Shown in pieces: positions 37,584 to 47,201 of a stretch of 64,000 bases of DNA (positions are counted from its first letter, which is position 1; every line of letters starts with the position of its first letter). The notes beneath the pieces were generated by a model, which was given only the letters and a program-made list of their open reading frames with translations, was not told the DNA's origin and ran no database searches. Source of the DNA: Pseudomonas citrullilanati (GTDB lineage: Bacteria; Pseudomonadota; Gammaproteobacteria; Pseudomonadales; Pseudomonadaceae); NCBI RefSeq assembly GCF_030580855.1, contig NZ_JAUQOP010000002.1:1-64000 (forward strand), written 5' to 3'. Both the position numbers and the translations under genes were made by a program.

Positions 37584-38233
37584 GTACGCCGGGCTTCTAT
37601 GGAAAGTTGGCCAGCCGTGGGGATTTCGTCAGCCGTGGCCTGCCCCAGAGCTTCATCGGCCCGTGGGATTCGTGGCTGGCGGCGGGTTTGCTCGCCAGCC
37701 AGAGCAGCCTCGGCGAGCGTTGGCTGGATGCCTACCTGGTCAGCCCGTTGTGGCGTTTCGTGGTGGCGCCCGGCGTGTGCGGGCCCGACGCCGTGGCAGG
37801 GGTGGTGATGCCGAGCATCGACCGGGTCGGCCGGTATTTCCCGCTGACGGTGGCAGCGTTGCTGGCGCCCGACGCGGACCCCGCGTCCGTGGTGGGCGGG
37901 GCGGACGAGTGGTTCGAGCGGGTGGAAAACCTGTTGCTGAGCACATTGAACGTGGAGGCCAGCTTCGAAGCGTTCGGCGCCGAACTGGACAGCCTCGGCA
38001 GCCCGATGTCCCTGTCCCGCACGCCCGGCGGCCGGTTTGCCAGTCTGCAGCGCTTCGACGCCACCGACCCGCAGCGGCGCATGAGCGCCCTCGCCGAGGC
38101 GGCCTGCGAAGGCGCCAGCCTGTGGTGGGGCCAGGGCTCCGAGCGCATCGCGCCGGGCTTGATGCGCTGCCAGGGCCTGCCGGCCGCTGCTGATTTTGCG
38201 CAATTTTTGCTCGGCCAAGAAGGTGTTGTTTAG
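37580..38233 (+). CDS. tagF: T6SS post-translational repressor TagF
   Basis: TagF (ImpM, DUF2094), 217 residues, represses T6SS activity in P. aeruginosa by acting on Fha. Typical features: GFYGKLASRGDFVSRGLPQSFIGPWDSWLAAGL, VAGVVMPSIDRVGRYFPLTV and the C-terminal segment around SLWWGQGSERIAPGLMRCQGLP. Its ATG overlaps the tssM stop (ATGA) and its stop directly abuts the pppA ATG. Confidence 0.95.
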   Translation: MSTPGFYGKLASRGDFVSRGLPQSFIGPWDSWLAAGLLASQSSLGERWLDAYLVSPLWRFVVAPGVCGPDAVAGVVMPSIDRVGRYFPLTVAALLAPDADPASVVGGADEWFERVENLLLSTLNVEASFEAFGAELDSLGSPMSLSRTPGGRFASLQRFDATDPQRRMSALAEAACEGASLWWGQGSERIAPGLMRCQGLPAAADFAQFLLGQEGVV

Positions 38234-38965
38234 ATGCGTGCAAGTGCCGGAAAAGCATTCAAGTCTGCAAGCAAGAGCCATGTCGGCATGGTTCGCCAGG
38301 TCAACGAAGACGCCTGCCTGGACCTGCCGGAGCACGGCCTGTGGGTGGTCGCCGATGGCATGGGCGGGCACGCGGCGGGCGACTACGTCAGCAGCCTGAT
38401 CGTCGACAGCCTGCGCGGCATCGCCGTGGGCCGTTCGCTGGAAGAGTACGTCGCGGCGTTGCAAAGCGACCTGTTGCGGGTCAACGCGGCGGTGCGTGAA
38501 GAAACCGCCAATCGCGGCGTGACCATGATGGGCAGCACCGTGGTGGTGCTGGCGACGCGCGACTTGCGCGGCGTGTGCCTGTGGGCCGGCGACAGTCGCC
38601 TGTACCGCCTGCGCGACGGCGTGCTGGAAGGCGTCTCGCGGGACCACAGCTACGTCCAGGACCTGCAGGACAGCGGCCTGCTCAGCGAAGCCGAGGCCCG
38701 GGTGCATCCACGGGCCAACATCGTCACCCGCGCCATTGGCGTCGAGGCCCAACTCAACCTGTCGACCGTCGAACTGCTGCTGGTGCCCGGCGACAGTTAC
38801 CTGCTGTGCAGCGACGGGCTGACCAAGACCGTCGAAGATGAAGAGATCCGAGAAGTGCTGAGCCACGACGAACCCGGCGAAATCGCCAGCAGCCTGGTGT
38901 CCCTGGGCCTGATGCGCGGCGCGCCGGACAACATCACCGTGGTGGTCGTGAAGGTGCCGTCATGA
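38234..38965 (+). CDS. pppA: Ser/Thr phosphatase PppA (PP2C family)
   Basis: A 243-residue PP2C phosphatase that dephosphorylates Fha and opposes PpkA. Metal-binding motifs are present: MVRQVNEDAC, VVADGMGGHAAGD, LWAGDSRLYRLRDG, LLCSDGLTKTVED and the terminal APDNITVVVVKV-type strand (GAPDNITVV). No membrane segment. It begins immediately after tagF and overlaps ppkA by four bases. Confidence 0.97.
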   Translation: MRASAGKAFKSASKSHVGMVRQVNEDACLDLPEHGLWVVADGMGGHAAGDYVSSLIVDSLRGIAVGRSLEEYVAALQSDLLRVNAAVREETANRGVTMMGSTVVVLATRDLRGVCLWAGDSRLYRLRDGVLEGVSRDHSYVQDLQDSGLLSEAEARVHPRANIVTRAIGVEAQLNLSTVELLLVPGDSYLLCSDGLTKTVEDEEIREVLSHDEPGEIASSLVSLGLMRGAPDNITVVVVKVPS

Positions 38966-41900
38966 ACCCCCTGAACATCCAGATCCCCGGCTACGACATC
39001 GACGGGGAGATCGGCGAAGGCGCGATGGCGAGCGTCTACCTGGCGACCCAGCGCTCGCTGGAGCGCAAGGTTGCGCTCAAGGTCATGGCCGCCGCGTTGG
39101 CCGCCGACCCGACGTTCTGCGAGCGCTTCCTGCGCGAAGGCAAGACCCTGGCGCGGCTGTCGCACCCGCATACCGTCACCATCCATGACATCGGCAATGT
39201 AGGTGAGCTGTATTACATGGCGATGGAATACCTGCCCAACGGCACGCTCAAGGAACGCATCGCCGCGGGCCTGACGCCGGAGCAGGGCCTGACCTACATC
39301 CGCCAGATCGCCTCGGCCCTGGGCTACGCCCATGGCCTGGGCCTGGTGCACCGCGACGTCAAGCCGGCGAACATCCTGTTCCGCGCCGACGGCACGGCGG
39401 TGCTCTCGGACTTCGGCATCGCCAAGTCCCTCGACGACCGCACCCAGTTCACCCAGGCCGGTTTCGCCGTCGGCACGCCCAGCTACATGAGCCCGGAGCA
39501 GGCCCGTGGGCAGGACATCGACGGCCGCGCCGACCTGTATGCCCTGGGCGTGGTGCTCTATGAAATCCTCGTCGGCGAGCTGCCGTATACCGGCAACGAC
39601 GCACTGTCCACGGCCCTGGCCCACCTCACCGAACCGTTGCCGGAACTGCCGGTGCACCACGGCCGTTACCAGGACGTGCTGCGCAAGCTGCTGGCCAAGG
39701 ATCCGGCGGAGCGGTTCCCGGATGCGGCGGCCTTGCTGCGGGCGCTGGACAACCTGCCCCAGGACCCGAACGAAGCGACCCTGATCCGGCCGTTGCCCCT
39801 GCCGGTGGCGACCCCACCGGCGGGCGAGGACCTGGCGGGATTGACGCCGGTGTCCATCGACATTCCCAGCGGTCCCGCGCAGCCCCCGTCCCGGCCCCAG
39901 CTGGCACCCCCGCCGGTGAGCCCGCCGCCGCGGCCCGTCGTTGCGCCAACGCGCAAGAAGCCAGTCTTCGCTCTGGCCGCCGTCGCGGTGGCCGTGGCGC
40001 TGGCAGTGGGCGGCGCGGGTTACTGGTGGTTGTCCGGTGATGACGGCAAGGCCGCGAAGCCGCCGCTGGCGTCGACGTCTTCGTCGAGCAAGCCACCGGT
40101 GAAGGCGCCGGAAACACCGCCGGTGAAAACCCCCGAAGCCCCGCCGGTCACGCCGCCCGTGAACCCGCCGGTGGCCACCGAGGCCGACGGCGGCCAGCGT
40201 CCGCTGCTGATGGCCGGCAAGAAAACCCTGTTCCAGCGCGTGCTCACCAAGCCCGGGGCGAAACTGGCCGATGCGCCGGGTGCCGCGCCTGGCAAGGAGC
40301 TGCCCGCGTTTTCGGTGCTGTACGTCTATCAGCGCAAGGAGGTGGAAGGCAGCCCATGGGTGCGCGTCGGCGCCGCCACCGATGGCCGCAGCGACGGTTG
40401 GTTGCCGGCCGCGCACGTCAGCGACTGGAAGCAGAGCCTGGTGCTCAAGTTCACCGAGCGCTCCGGCCGCGCGCCGGTGATGTTCCTGCGCCAGGCCGGC
40501 GAAGTGGAAAAACTGCTGGCCAACCCCTCGGCCGCCAGAAACGTACTGCTCAAGGCCCAGCAGAGCCCGTCCGACAACCAGCAGGTGCTGGCCCTGGAGC
40601 CCGCCGCCAGCGCCGTGCCGGAGAAACAGTTCTACCTGCTGCCGATCTTCGATTTCCGCGAGAGCCTCGACGAGAACGGCCAGCCGGTGCAGTTGCTGAA
40701 CGTGGCGTCCATCGACCCGGGCAACACGGCCAAGGCAGCCTCCGGCAACACACCGATCCTCAACGCCAACGCCGACGCGTTCCGCACCGCGGTGGTGCTG
40801 GTGGTGGATACCACGGTGTCCATGCAGCCGTACATCGACCAGGTGCGCGACGTGGTGCACCAGTTGCAGGCGCGCATCGCCGAGCGCGGCGAGCTGGACA
40901 GTGTCAGCTTCGGCCTGGTCGGTTTCCGCAGCAGCGTGAAGAAGACCCCGGGCCTTGAGTACGTGGCCAAGACCCTGATCACCCTGGATCAGGGCCGTGA
41001 CCCGCAGCGCTTCATGGACCTGGCGCGCCAGGTCAAGGCATCCACGGTGTCGAGCCACTCGTTCAACGAAGACGCTTTCGCCGGGGTCATGGAAGCCGTG
41101 CAGGGCATGGACTGGTCCGGCTATGGCGGGCGCCTGATCCTGCTCGTCACCGACGCCGGTGCCTTGCGCAAGAACGATCCGTTTGCCGCGACCCAGATGA
41201 ACGAAGCCGAAGTCCGCCAGGCGGCGCTGGGCAAGCAGATCAAGATCTACGCCCTGCACCTGCTCAGCGACGCCGGCAAGAAGACCCACGCCGGTGCCCA
41301 GAGCCAGTACCGCACCCTGACCGCCGACGCCAACCCGCAGATCGGCGACTTGTACATCCCGGTGCCGGGCGCCGACGTGCGCAAGTTCGGCGAGCGGGTC
41401 GACGAGATCGGCACGGTGTTCGCCGACCTGGTGCATCAAGTGCGCAGCAACAAGGCACAGAGCGTTCCGCAACTGGGCGCCGCGCCGAGCCTGGCCGACA
41501 AGTCGGCGGCGGTGGGCTACGCCATGCACATGGACTTCCTGGGTCGCAAGAGCGCCAGCCAGGCACCGCAACTGGTCAGCGCCTGGACCGCCGATCGCGA
41601 CCTGACCAACCCGGCCCTGCCGGCGTTCCAGGTCTGCGTGATGCTGACCAAGCTGCAACTCAACGATTTGCAGCAATCGCTGAAGCTGATCGTCGACGCG
41701 GCCCGCAAGACCCAGAGCTCGCCCAAGGATTTCTTCCAGGAAATCGCCAGCGCCAGTGCCTACATGAGCCGCGACCCCTCGGCCTTGCGCAAGGGCGGCA
41801 ACCTCGCCGACGGCGGGATCCTCGGCGAGTACCTGGAGGGGCTGCCGTACCGCAGCAAGTCGCTGAACATGACCCAGGACTTGTGGCTGTCCTTGAGCGT

Positions 41901-42048
41901 GGCCGAGCAGGAAGACTTCATCGACGAGCTGGATTCGAAAATCCGCCTCTATGAAACCTTCCACAACGACCTGGCGAACTGGGTGCGTTTCGGCGACGCC
42001 GAGCCCGGCGATGCCTTGTACCGCGTTCCGTTGTCGACGCTGCCGTGA
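38962..42048 (+). CDS. ppkA: Ser/Thr protein kinase PpkA with C-terminal VWA domain
   Basis: A 1028-residue transmembrane kinase that phosphorylates Fha to activate the T6SS. The N-terminal Hanks kinase domain has the Gly loop GEGAMASVYLA, Lys40, HRDVKPANIL (catalytic Asp132) and DFGIAKS (Asp150). A proline-rich stretch leads to one membrane helix (about 334-357), then a second Pro-rich linker. The periplasmic part has an SH3-like segment and a von Willebrand A domain (VVLVVDTTVSM at about 612; the metal site is DxTxS). Overlaps pppA and tagT. Confidence 0.98.
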   Translation: MNPLNIQIPGYDIDGEIGEGAMASVYLATQRSLERKVALKVMAAALAADPTFCERFLREGKTLARLSHPHTVTIHDIGNVGELYYMAMEYLPNGTLKERIAAGLTPEQGLTYIRQIASALGYAHGLGLVHRDVKPANILFRADGTAVLSDFGIAKSLDDRTQFTQAGFAVGTPSYMSPEQARGQDIDGRADLYALGVVLYEILVGELPYTGNDALSTALAHLTEPLPELPVHHGRYQDVLRKLLAKDPAERFPDAAALLRALDNLPQDPNEATLIRPLPLPVATPPAGEDLAGLTPVSIDIPSGPAQPPSRPQLAPPPVSPPPRPVVAPTRKKPVFALAAVAVAVALAVGGAGYWWLSGDDGKAAKPPLASTSSSSKPPVKAPETPPVKTPEAPPVTPPVNPPVATEADGGQRPLLMAGKKTLFQRVLTKPGAKLADAPGAAPGKELPAFSVLYVYQRKEVEGSPWVRVGAATDGRSDGWLPAAHVSDWKQSLVLKFTERSGRAPVMFLRQAGEVEKLLANPSAARNVLLKAQQSPSDNQQVLALEPAASAVPEKQFYLLPIFDFRESLDENGQPVQLLNVASIDPGNTAKAASGNTPILNANADAFRTAVVLVVDTTVSMQPYIDQVRDVVHQLQARIAERGELDSVSFGLVGFRSSVKKTPGLEYVAKTLITLDQGRDPQRFMDLARQVKASTVSSHSFNEDAFAGVMEAVQGMDWSGYGGRLILLVTDAGALRKNDPFAATQMNEAEVRQAALGKQIKIYALHLLSDAGKKTHAGAQSQYRTLTADANPQIGDLYIPVPGADVRKFGERVDEIGTVFADLVHQVRSNKAQSVPQLGAAPSLADKSAAVGYAMHMDFLGRKSASQAPQLVSAWTADRDLTNPALPAFQVCVMLTKLQLNDLQQSLKLIVDAARKTQSSPKDFFQEIASASAYMSRDPSALRKGGNLADGGILGEYLEGLPYRSKSLNMTQDLWLSLSVAEQEDFIDELDSKIRLYETFHNDLANWVRFGDAEPGDALYRVPLSTLP

Positions 42049-42764
42049 TGCTCGACATGAACGCCGTGCACAAGAGCCGGGGCGCCGGCACCCAGCGCTA
42101 CAGCCTGGTGATTCCACGGCTGCAATTGCGTGGCGGTGAACAATTGGCGGTGGTCGGCCCCAGTGGTTGTGGCAAGAGCACGCTGCTCGACCTGCTGGCC
42201 CTGGTGTTGGCGCCGGACCAGGCCGGGCGGTTCGACTTCACGCCCGCCAACACCCCCCTGGACATCGCCAGGTTGTGGCGCGTTCGCGCGCAGGGCGCCT
42301 TGGCGGAGCTGCGCAGTCGGCACCTCGGTTACGTGCTGCAAACCGGCGGCCTGCTGGGTTTCCTCGACGTACGCGGCAACATCGCATTGTCGCGCAAGCT
42401 CCTCGGCCTGAAGGATGACGGCAGCGTGACGCGCCTGGCCGGGCAGTTGGACATCGCCGACCAGTTGGATAAGAAACCGGCGGACTTGTCCGTCGGCCAG
42501 CGCCAGCGCGTCAGTTGCGCCCGCGCCTTGGCCCATGGCCCACGGCTGTTGCTGGCCGATGAGCCGACCGCAGCCCTCGACCCGCTGAACGCGGAGCGCG
42601 TCATGCAACTGCTGGTGGCCCAGGCTCGCGAGCACGGTGTCTGCTGCGTCGTCGCCACCCATGACGAAGCACTGGCCCGGGCCTGCGGCTTGCAGGTGCG
42701 CCGCATCAGTTGCCGTCGGGATGCCGACGGCGGCGTCACCGCCACGCTCGGGGAGGCTTGCTGA
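42048..42764 (+). CDS. tagT: ABC transporter ATPase TagT
   Basis: A 238-residue ABC ATPase that with TagS forms an inner-membrane transporter-like complex acting upstream of PpkA. It has Walker A GPSGCGKST, signature LSVGQRQR, Walker B LLLADEPTAALD and the switch His in VVATHDE. ATG 42048 overlaps the ppkA stop (TGATG); a GTG one codon earlier is less likely. The tagS start overlaps its stop by one base. Confidence 0.94.
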   Translation: MLDMNAVHKSRGAGTQRYSLVIPRLQLRGGEQLAVVGPSGCGKSTLLDLLALVLAPDQAGRFDFTPANTPLDIARLWRVRAQGALAELRSRHLGYVLQTGGLLGFLDVRGNIALSRKLLGLKDDGSVTRLAGQLDIADQLDKKPADLSVGQRQRVSCARALAHGPRLLLADEPTAALDPLNAERVMQLLVAQAREHGVCCVVATHDEALARACGLQVRRISCRRDADGGVTATLGEAC

Positions 42765-43960
42765 TGCGCAGCACGCTGGTGGCTTCCCTGGCCTGGCAGG
42801 ATTACCGCAACGATGCGTGGTTGTCGGCGTGCTCGGTGTTGGCGCTGGTGGCGGTGGTAGCGCCGCTGCTGGTGCTGTTCGGGTTGAAGTTCGGCCTGGT
42901 CAGCAGCCTCACCGAGCGCTTGCAGAACGATCCGGCCACCCGCGAGATCATCCCCCTGGGCGGGGGGCGGTTCAGCGCCGGGTTCATCGAGCAATTGAGT
43001 CGGCGCGATGACGTGGCGTTCGCCTTGCCGCGCACCCGGCAGATCGCCGCCACCGCGGATTTGAGCCGAGAGGCTGCGGTCGTCACGGTCGAGATGATCC
43101 CCACCGCCGCCGCCGATCCGTTGCTCGATCAGTTGCCGGTGCCCCAAGGCCTGGATCAAGTGGTGCTCAGCCAGACCGCCGCGGAAAAGCTCGGGGCCAA
43201 GGCCGGCGATTGGTTGCAAGCCAGTTTCGCCCGGCAAGTGGCCGGGCGCAGCGAGGCGCAGCGCACGCAGGTCCAGGTGGTGCACGTGCTGCCGCTGGAA
43301 GCGTTCGCCCGGGACGGCCTGTTCGCCCCGCTGGCCTTGCTGGAAGCGGCGGAAGACTATCGCGACGGTCGCGCAGTGCCGGCGTTCAACTGGCCGGGCG
43401 AAGCGCAGGGCGTGGCAGGGCAACGGGTGTACCCGGCATTCCGGCTGTACGCGCGCAGCCTCGCTGACGTCGAGCCGCTGCGCCAGTATTTCGCCGCGCA
43501 GCACCTGTTGGTGTCGACCCAGGCCCAGACCATCGCGCAGGTGCAGTCGTTGAGTCGCAACCTGTCGATCGTATTCTGGATCATCGCCGGCTTGGCCCTG
43601 GCCGGGGCGTTCGCGGCGATCTTCGCCGGGGCCCTGGCGGCGGTGGAGCGCAAGCGCCGGGAATTGTCGGTGTTGCGGCTGTTGGGGGTGTCTACCGCTG
43701 CGCTATTGTTGTTCGTGGTGTTGCAGGCGCTTTACAGTGCCGGGCTTGCAGCCCTGCTCAGCGCCGGGCTGTATGGCCTGGCGCAGTCGGGCCTGAATTA
43801 TCTATTTGCGCAGTTGCCGGGCGAATACGCCAGCCATCTGCTGCCGCGTCACTACCTGTTGGCCCTGGTGGCCGTGCTCGGCGTCAGCGCCGTGGCGGCG
43901 GCTTGCGGTGGCTGGCGCGTGGCGCGCATCCAGGCGAGTGAAGGAATCCGCGATGTATAA
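42764..43960 (+). CDS. tagS: ABC transporter permease TagS
   Basis: A 398-residue MacB/FtsX-like permease. Helices: one near the N terminus (SACSVLALVAVVAPLLVLFGL) followed by a large periplasmic domain, then three near the C terminus (IVFWIIAGLALAGAFAAIFAG, ALLLFVVLQALYSAGLAALLS, YLLALVAVLGVSAVAAACGG). ATG 42764 is preceded by GGGAGG. It is coupled to tagT, and its end overlaps tagR by eight bases. Confidence 0.93.
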   Translation: MRSTLVASLAWQDYRNDAWLSACSVLALVAVVAPLLVLFGLKFGLVSSLTERLQNDPATREIIPLGGGRFSAGFIEQLSRRDDVAFALPRTRQIAATADLSREAAVVTVEMIPTAAADPLLDQLPVPQGLDQVVLSQTAAEKLGAKAGDWLQASFARQVAGRSEAQRTQVQVVHVLPLEAFARDGLFAPLALLEAAEDYRDGRAVPAFNWPGEAQGVAGQRVYPAFRLYARSLADVEPLRQYFAAQHLLVSTQAQTIAQVQSLSRNLSIVFWIIAGLALAGAFAAIFAGALAAVERKRRELSVLRLLGVSTAALLLFVVLQALYSAGLAALLSAGLYGLAQSGLNYLFAQLPGEYASHLLPRHYLLALVAVLGVSAVAAACGGWRVARIQASEGIRDV

Positions 43961-45698
43961 GTTATTAGCCGCCGCCGTGGCGCTGAGCCTGGCCGGCCTG
44001 GTGGCCTTGCCTCAATCGGCAAGCGCCGACGAGGCCAGCGACAAGCTGGACAACCCCAAGCCGTTGCCCGACGACGTCAGCCTGCCGTTGCCCTGCGAAG
44101 GGCAGATGGTGTTCCGTTACGTCTACATCCTGGCCCAGGGCACCCTGGACGACCGGGAGATCAGCCTCGGCTACCCGTTCAGCGAGGGCGAGGCCGGTTA
44201 CCAGCAGTCGTTCATTTCCGGCTACCGGCGCGACTTCATCAATGGCCAGTTCACCCTCAAGGACCTGCCCCAGGACTGGAACAAGACCATCACCCCATTG
44301 ATGCCCAAGACCGACGCCAAGACGCCGCTCAAGCCGATGCTGTATTTCATCGGCAAGTACGAAGTCACCGCGCGCCAATACGCCCAGGTCATGGCCCAGG
44401 CGCAGTCCCTGGCCAGCGGTGAGCCGGCGCCGGCCTGCGAAGCGTTGCAGGCCGACCTGCCGCAAGGCGTGGCCGGCCGCCTGCCCAAGGTGAAATTGTC
44501 GAAGTTCGAAGCTGAGCGGTTCGCGGCGGTGTACAGCGCCTGGTTGATGAAATACCACAAGGACCTGCTGCCGGTGAGCGGTCGCGGCACCTCCGCCGAA
44601 GATGGCGGGCTGGGTTTCGTGCGCCTGCCCACTGAAGTCGAGTGGGAATTCGCTGCCCGTGGCGGGCAAGCCGTCAGCCGCCAGGACCTGGAAGGCCGGT
44701 TGTTCCCACGGCGCCTGGAAGGCAGCGAAAGCGACGGTCCGCTGGCCGATTGGGCGGTGTTCAACCAGGTCGCTGGCGGCACCGGCCAGGCGGCACGGTT
44801 GATGCCGATCGGCACCAAGCTGCCGAACCCCATCGGCCTGTTCGACGTGGTGGGCAACGCCGCCGAAATGGTCCAGGAATCCTTCCAACTGGTGCATGCC
44901 GGACGTCGCCAGGGCGCCTATGGCGGCTTCGTGGTCAAGGGCGGCAACTACCTGGAAGGCGAGGGCACGCTGTTCACCGGCATGCGCCGCGAATACCCGC
45001 TGTTCGCCGCCGATGGCACCGAGCAGAGCAACGAAACCACCGGCTTCCGGGTGGCCGTCGGGGCGCTGTCGGCGCCACGGTCGCGCTACAAGGAACTGTT
45101 TGCCCAGTGGCAGAAAGAAGGGCGCCTCGCGTCCCTGACCGACGCCATCGATGACGCCGACGACCCCACCAAGCGCCTGGACAGCATCATCGCCGCCAGC
45201 GTCGACCCGCGCCTGCAGGCCGAGTTGGGGCTGGTCAACGAAGAGCTCAAGCGCAACGTCTCGCTCATCGCCCAGCAGCGCGAGGAAGCGGCTGGCAACC
45301 TGATCCAGTCGTCGGCCCTGGTGGCCGAGACCGTCAACAACTACAACATCCGCCTGACCAATCTGCAGAACAGTCGCCAGGCGGCCCTGGATGCCAAGGA
45401 CGAGGCCAGCGCCACGCTGTTCGCCACCGCCATCGACAACGGTCGCAGCGCGCTGGATGGCGCCGTGGCGATCTACATCGACAACCTGGCAACCGGCACG
45501 CGCTACACCGACGCGGTGATCCAGGCGCAGTTCCAGCGCGTCAAGGAAGAGCTGGAGCGCAAACCAGTACTGGGCAAGAGCCTGGTGGCGCGTGCCACGT
45601 TATTCGTTCGCCATGTCGGGGATTATCGTCAGCAAAAACGAGCCGACCCGGCGGCGATATTGAAGGAATTGCTCGCATCGAGCGCCCAGCGGTCTTGA
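43953..45698 (+). CDS. tagR: T6SS regulator TagR (formylglycine-generating-enzyme-like fold)
   Basis: A 581-residue periplasmic protein with a signal peptide (MYKLLAAAVALSLAGLVALP...ASA). Residues about 120-370 have the FGE-sulfatase (SUMF1) fold: YFIGKYEVTARQYAQVM, RLPTEVEWEFAARGG, NPIGLFDVVGNAAEMVQESF and NETTGFRVAVG. TagR promotes PpkA activation in P. aeruginosa. The C-terminal third is helical and specific to TagR. The start lies inside the end of tagS. Confidence 0.93.
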   Translation: MYKLLAAAVALSLAGLVALPQSASADEASDKLDNPKPLPDDVSLPLPCEGQMVFRYVYILAQGTLDDREISLGYPFSEGEAGYQQSFISGYRRDFINGQFTLKDLPQDWNKTITPLMPKTDAKTPLKPMLYFIGKYEVTARQYAQVMAQAQSLASGEPAPACEALQADLPQGVAGRLPKVKLSKFEAERFAAVYSAWLMKYHKDLLPVSGRGTSAEDGGLGFVRLPTEVEWEFAARGGQAVSRQDLEGRLFPRRLEGSESDGPLADWAVFNQVAGGTGQAARLMPIGTKLPNPIGLFDVVGNAAEMVQESFQLVHAGRRQGAYGGFVVKGGNYLEGEGTLFTGMRREYPLFAADGTEQSNETTGFRVAVGALSAPRSRYKELFAQWQKEGRLASLTDAIDDADDPTKRLDSIIAASVDPRLQAELGLVNEELKRNVSLIAQQREEAAGNLIQSSALVAETVNNYNIRLTNLQNSRQAALDAKDEASATLFATAIDNGRSALDGAVAIYIDNLATGTRYTDAVIQAQFQRVKEELERKPVLGKSLVARATLFVRHVGDYRQQKRADPAAILKELLASSAQRS

Positions 45699-45783
45699 GC
45701 GTTCGTTGTCAGCGAGCTTGGAAGGGACTCAGGCGGCGATAGGGCCGCGCTGAGCTGGTCAAAACTTAAACGAGAACACAACT

Positions 45784-46719
45784 ATGCTTTTCTCCCGTAA
45801 ACCTTTTGCTTCGGTTTCCAAGCGTCACTTGCTGCTGGTCGCTGTAGGCTTCAGCATCGTATTGACCGGCTGCGCGACTTCGCCGACGTCCAAGGTCGCG
45901 TCGAGCACCAAGGTCGAGTACTACCCCAACTGCTACGAGCCCGTGCAGCACTTGCGTTCCACCGAAGGTGACATGACCAAGTCCGTGGTCACCGGCGCAG
46001 CCGTCGGCGCCGTGGGTGGCGCACTGCTGGGCGCCCTGACCGCCGATAAGGAAGACCGCGGCCGCAACGCCGCCATCGGTGCCGCGGGCGGCGCCCTGGC
46101 CGGTGGTGCTGCCGGTTACTACACCGAGCGCCAGAAGCAGATCGCCGATGACAACCAGCGCATCGCCTCCTACGCCGCTGACGTCAACAAAAGCGCCTCG
46201 GCCATCGACCGCAGCACCGCGTACGCCAAGGCTTCGCAACAGTGCTACCAGAGCGCGTTCACCAAGCTGGTGGCCGACCGCAAGGCCAAGACCGTCAACG
46301 ACACCGAAGGCCGCAAGCGCCTGGCGGAAATCGTCGCTGGCCTGAAAGAGTCCAACGACCTGATCGTCGCGGTCAACGGCAAGGCCGCCGAAGACCTGAA
46401 CAACTACACCCAGGCCTATGAAAAAGACCTGCAGCAAGTGGGTGTGCAGCGTACTGACGTGGTGACCGTGGCCACGGCCGACACCGCGCCTGTCGTGGCG
46501 CCGACCAAAACCAAGACCAAGAAGGTCCAGCCGGCGAAGAAGAAAGAGCTGCCCGCTGTGCCGAAGGAAGCCGTTGCGACCGAGAAGACCCTGCAGGATG
46601 CCAAGGCCAAGCAGGCTGAAAGCAAGCAGGTTGCCAGCGCTGGCACCAGCCAGGTGAACAGCATGTGCAAGAACCCGGACCTGGGTGATTGGGCTCCGGT
46701 GCCTTGCCCGAATGTTTGA
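45784..46719 (+). CDS. tagQ: Lipoprotein TagQ
   Basis: A 311-residue outer-membrane lipoprotein (signal ending VLTGC, Cys30) that in P. aeruginosa recruits TagR. A Gly-rich hydrophobic segment (GAAVGAVGGALLGALTAD and GAAGGALAGGAAGYYTE) resembles glycine-zipper motifs. A helical region follows, then a Lys/Ala-rich tail and the closing NSMCKNPDLGDWAPVPCPNV with two cysteines. Last gene of the plus-strand T6SS arm, 85 bases after tagR. Confidence 0.9.
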   Translation: MLFSRKPFASVSKRHLLLVAVGFSIVLTGCATSPTSKVASSTKVEYYPNCYEPVQHLRSTEGDMTKSVVTGAAVGAVGGALLGALTADKEDRGRNAAIGAAGGALAGGAAGYYTERQKQIADDNQRIASYAADVNKSASAIDRSTAYAKASQQCYQSAFTKLVADRKAKTVNDTEGRKRLAEIVAGLKESNDLIVAVNGKAAEDLNNYTQAYEKDLQQVGVQRTDVVTVATADTAPVVAPTKTKTKKVQPAKKKELPAVPKEAVATEKTLQDAKAKQAESKQVASAGTSQVNSMCKNPDLGDWAPVPCPNV

Positions 46720-46769
46720 TTGAGTGATTGTTGCTGATCATGCTCTTGGGGTGATCAGTGCAAAAAGCC

Positions 46770-46793
46770 TGTGGGAGCTAATTTGCTCCCACA
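46770..46793. terminator. Hairpin after tagQ (REP half)
   Basis: TGTGGGAGC and GCTCCCACA form a 9-base-pair stem around TAATTT, 50 bases after the tagQ stop. There is no long T-run, so it may be either a weak terminator or a REP remnant. Confidence 0.5.
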
Positions 46794-46837
46794 GTTGTTT
46801 CTGGGGCGGACTGAATATTTGCAACGACCCGATCCGT

Positions 46838-47170
46838 TGTGGGAGCGAGCTTGCTCGCGAAGTCGATTTTGGATTGGGAACATATCCATTGCTGCGGTAA
46901 CGGCGGCTTATGGTTCCGCTTTTACAGCGGGTTACTTTTGGCAAACGCCCCAAAAGTAACCAAAAGGTCTTGGCCCCACCACTCGGCACCTCGCCTGCGG
47001 CTCGGTGTGCCCGAACGCCGGCATTGCTCCGTGGGCCCGCCGCGAAGGGCCATCCATGGCCCAGCGCGGCTAACCCGGCATCCATGCCGGGTTGCCCACT
47101 GCACAACACCGGCGTTCGGCCAGCGTGGTTAACGGGGCCCTGAGATCAAAAGCCAAAGCCAAAGCCAAAG
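46838..47170. repeat. Intergenic repeat region with hairpin and hexanucleotide tract
   Basis: A single GTGGGAGCGAGCTTGCTC copy lies at 46838-46860. At 46930-46961 GGTTACTTTTGG and CCAAAAGTAACC form a perfect 12-base-pair hairpin with an 8-base loop. A GC-rich stretch rich in short inverted repeats follows (to about 47135). At 47149-47170 the hexamer AAAGCC is repeated about four times. I recall similar blocks between genes in other Pseudomonas genomes but cannot verify this here. No credible gene. Confidence 0.65.
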
Positions 47171-47201
47171 CGGGCACATGTTCATGTGCACAGAGAGCCC
47201 C

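Noticed and set aside
38797..42117. 1106-codon open frame opposite ppkA
   Set aside because: Shadow of the kinase gene on the other strand; low-complexity product.
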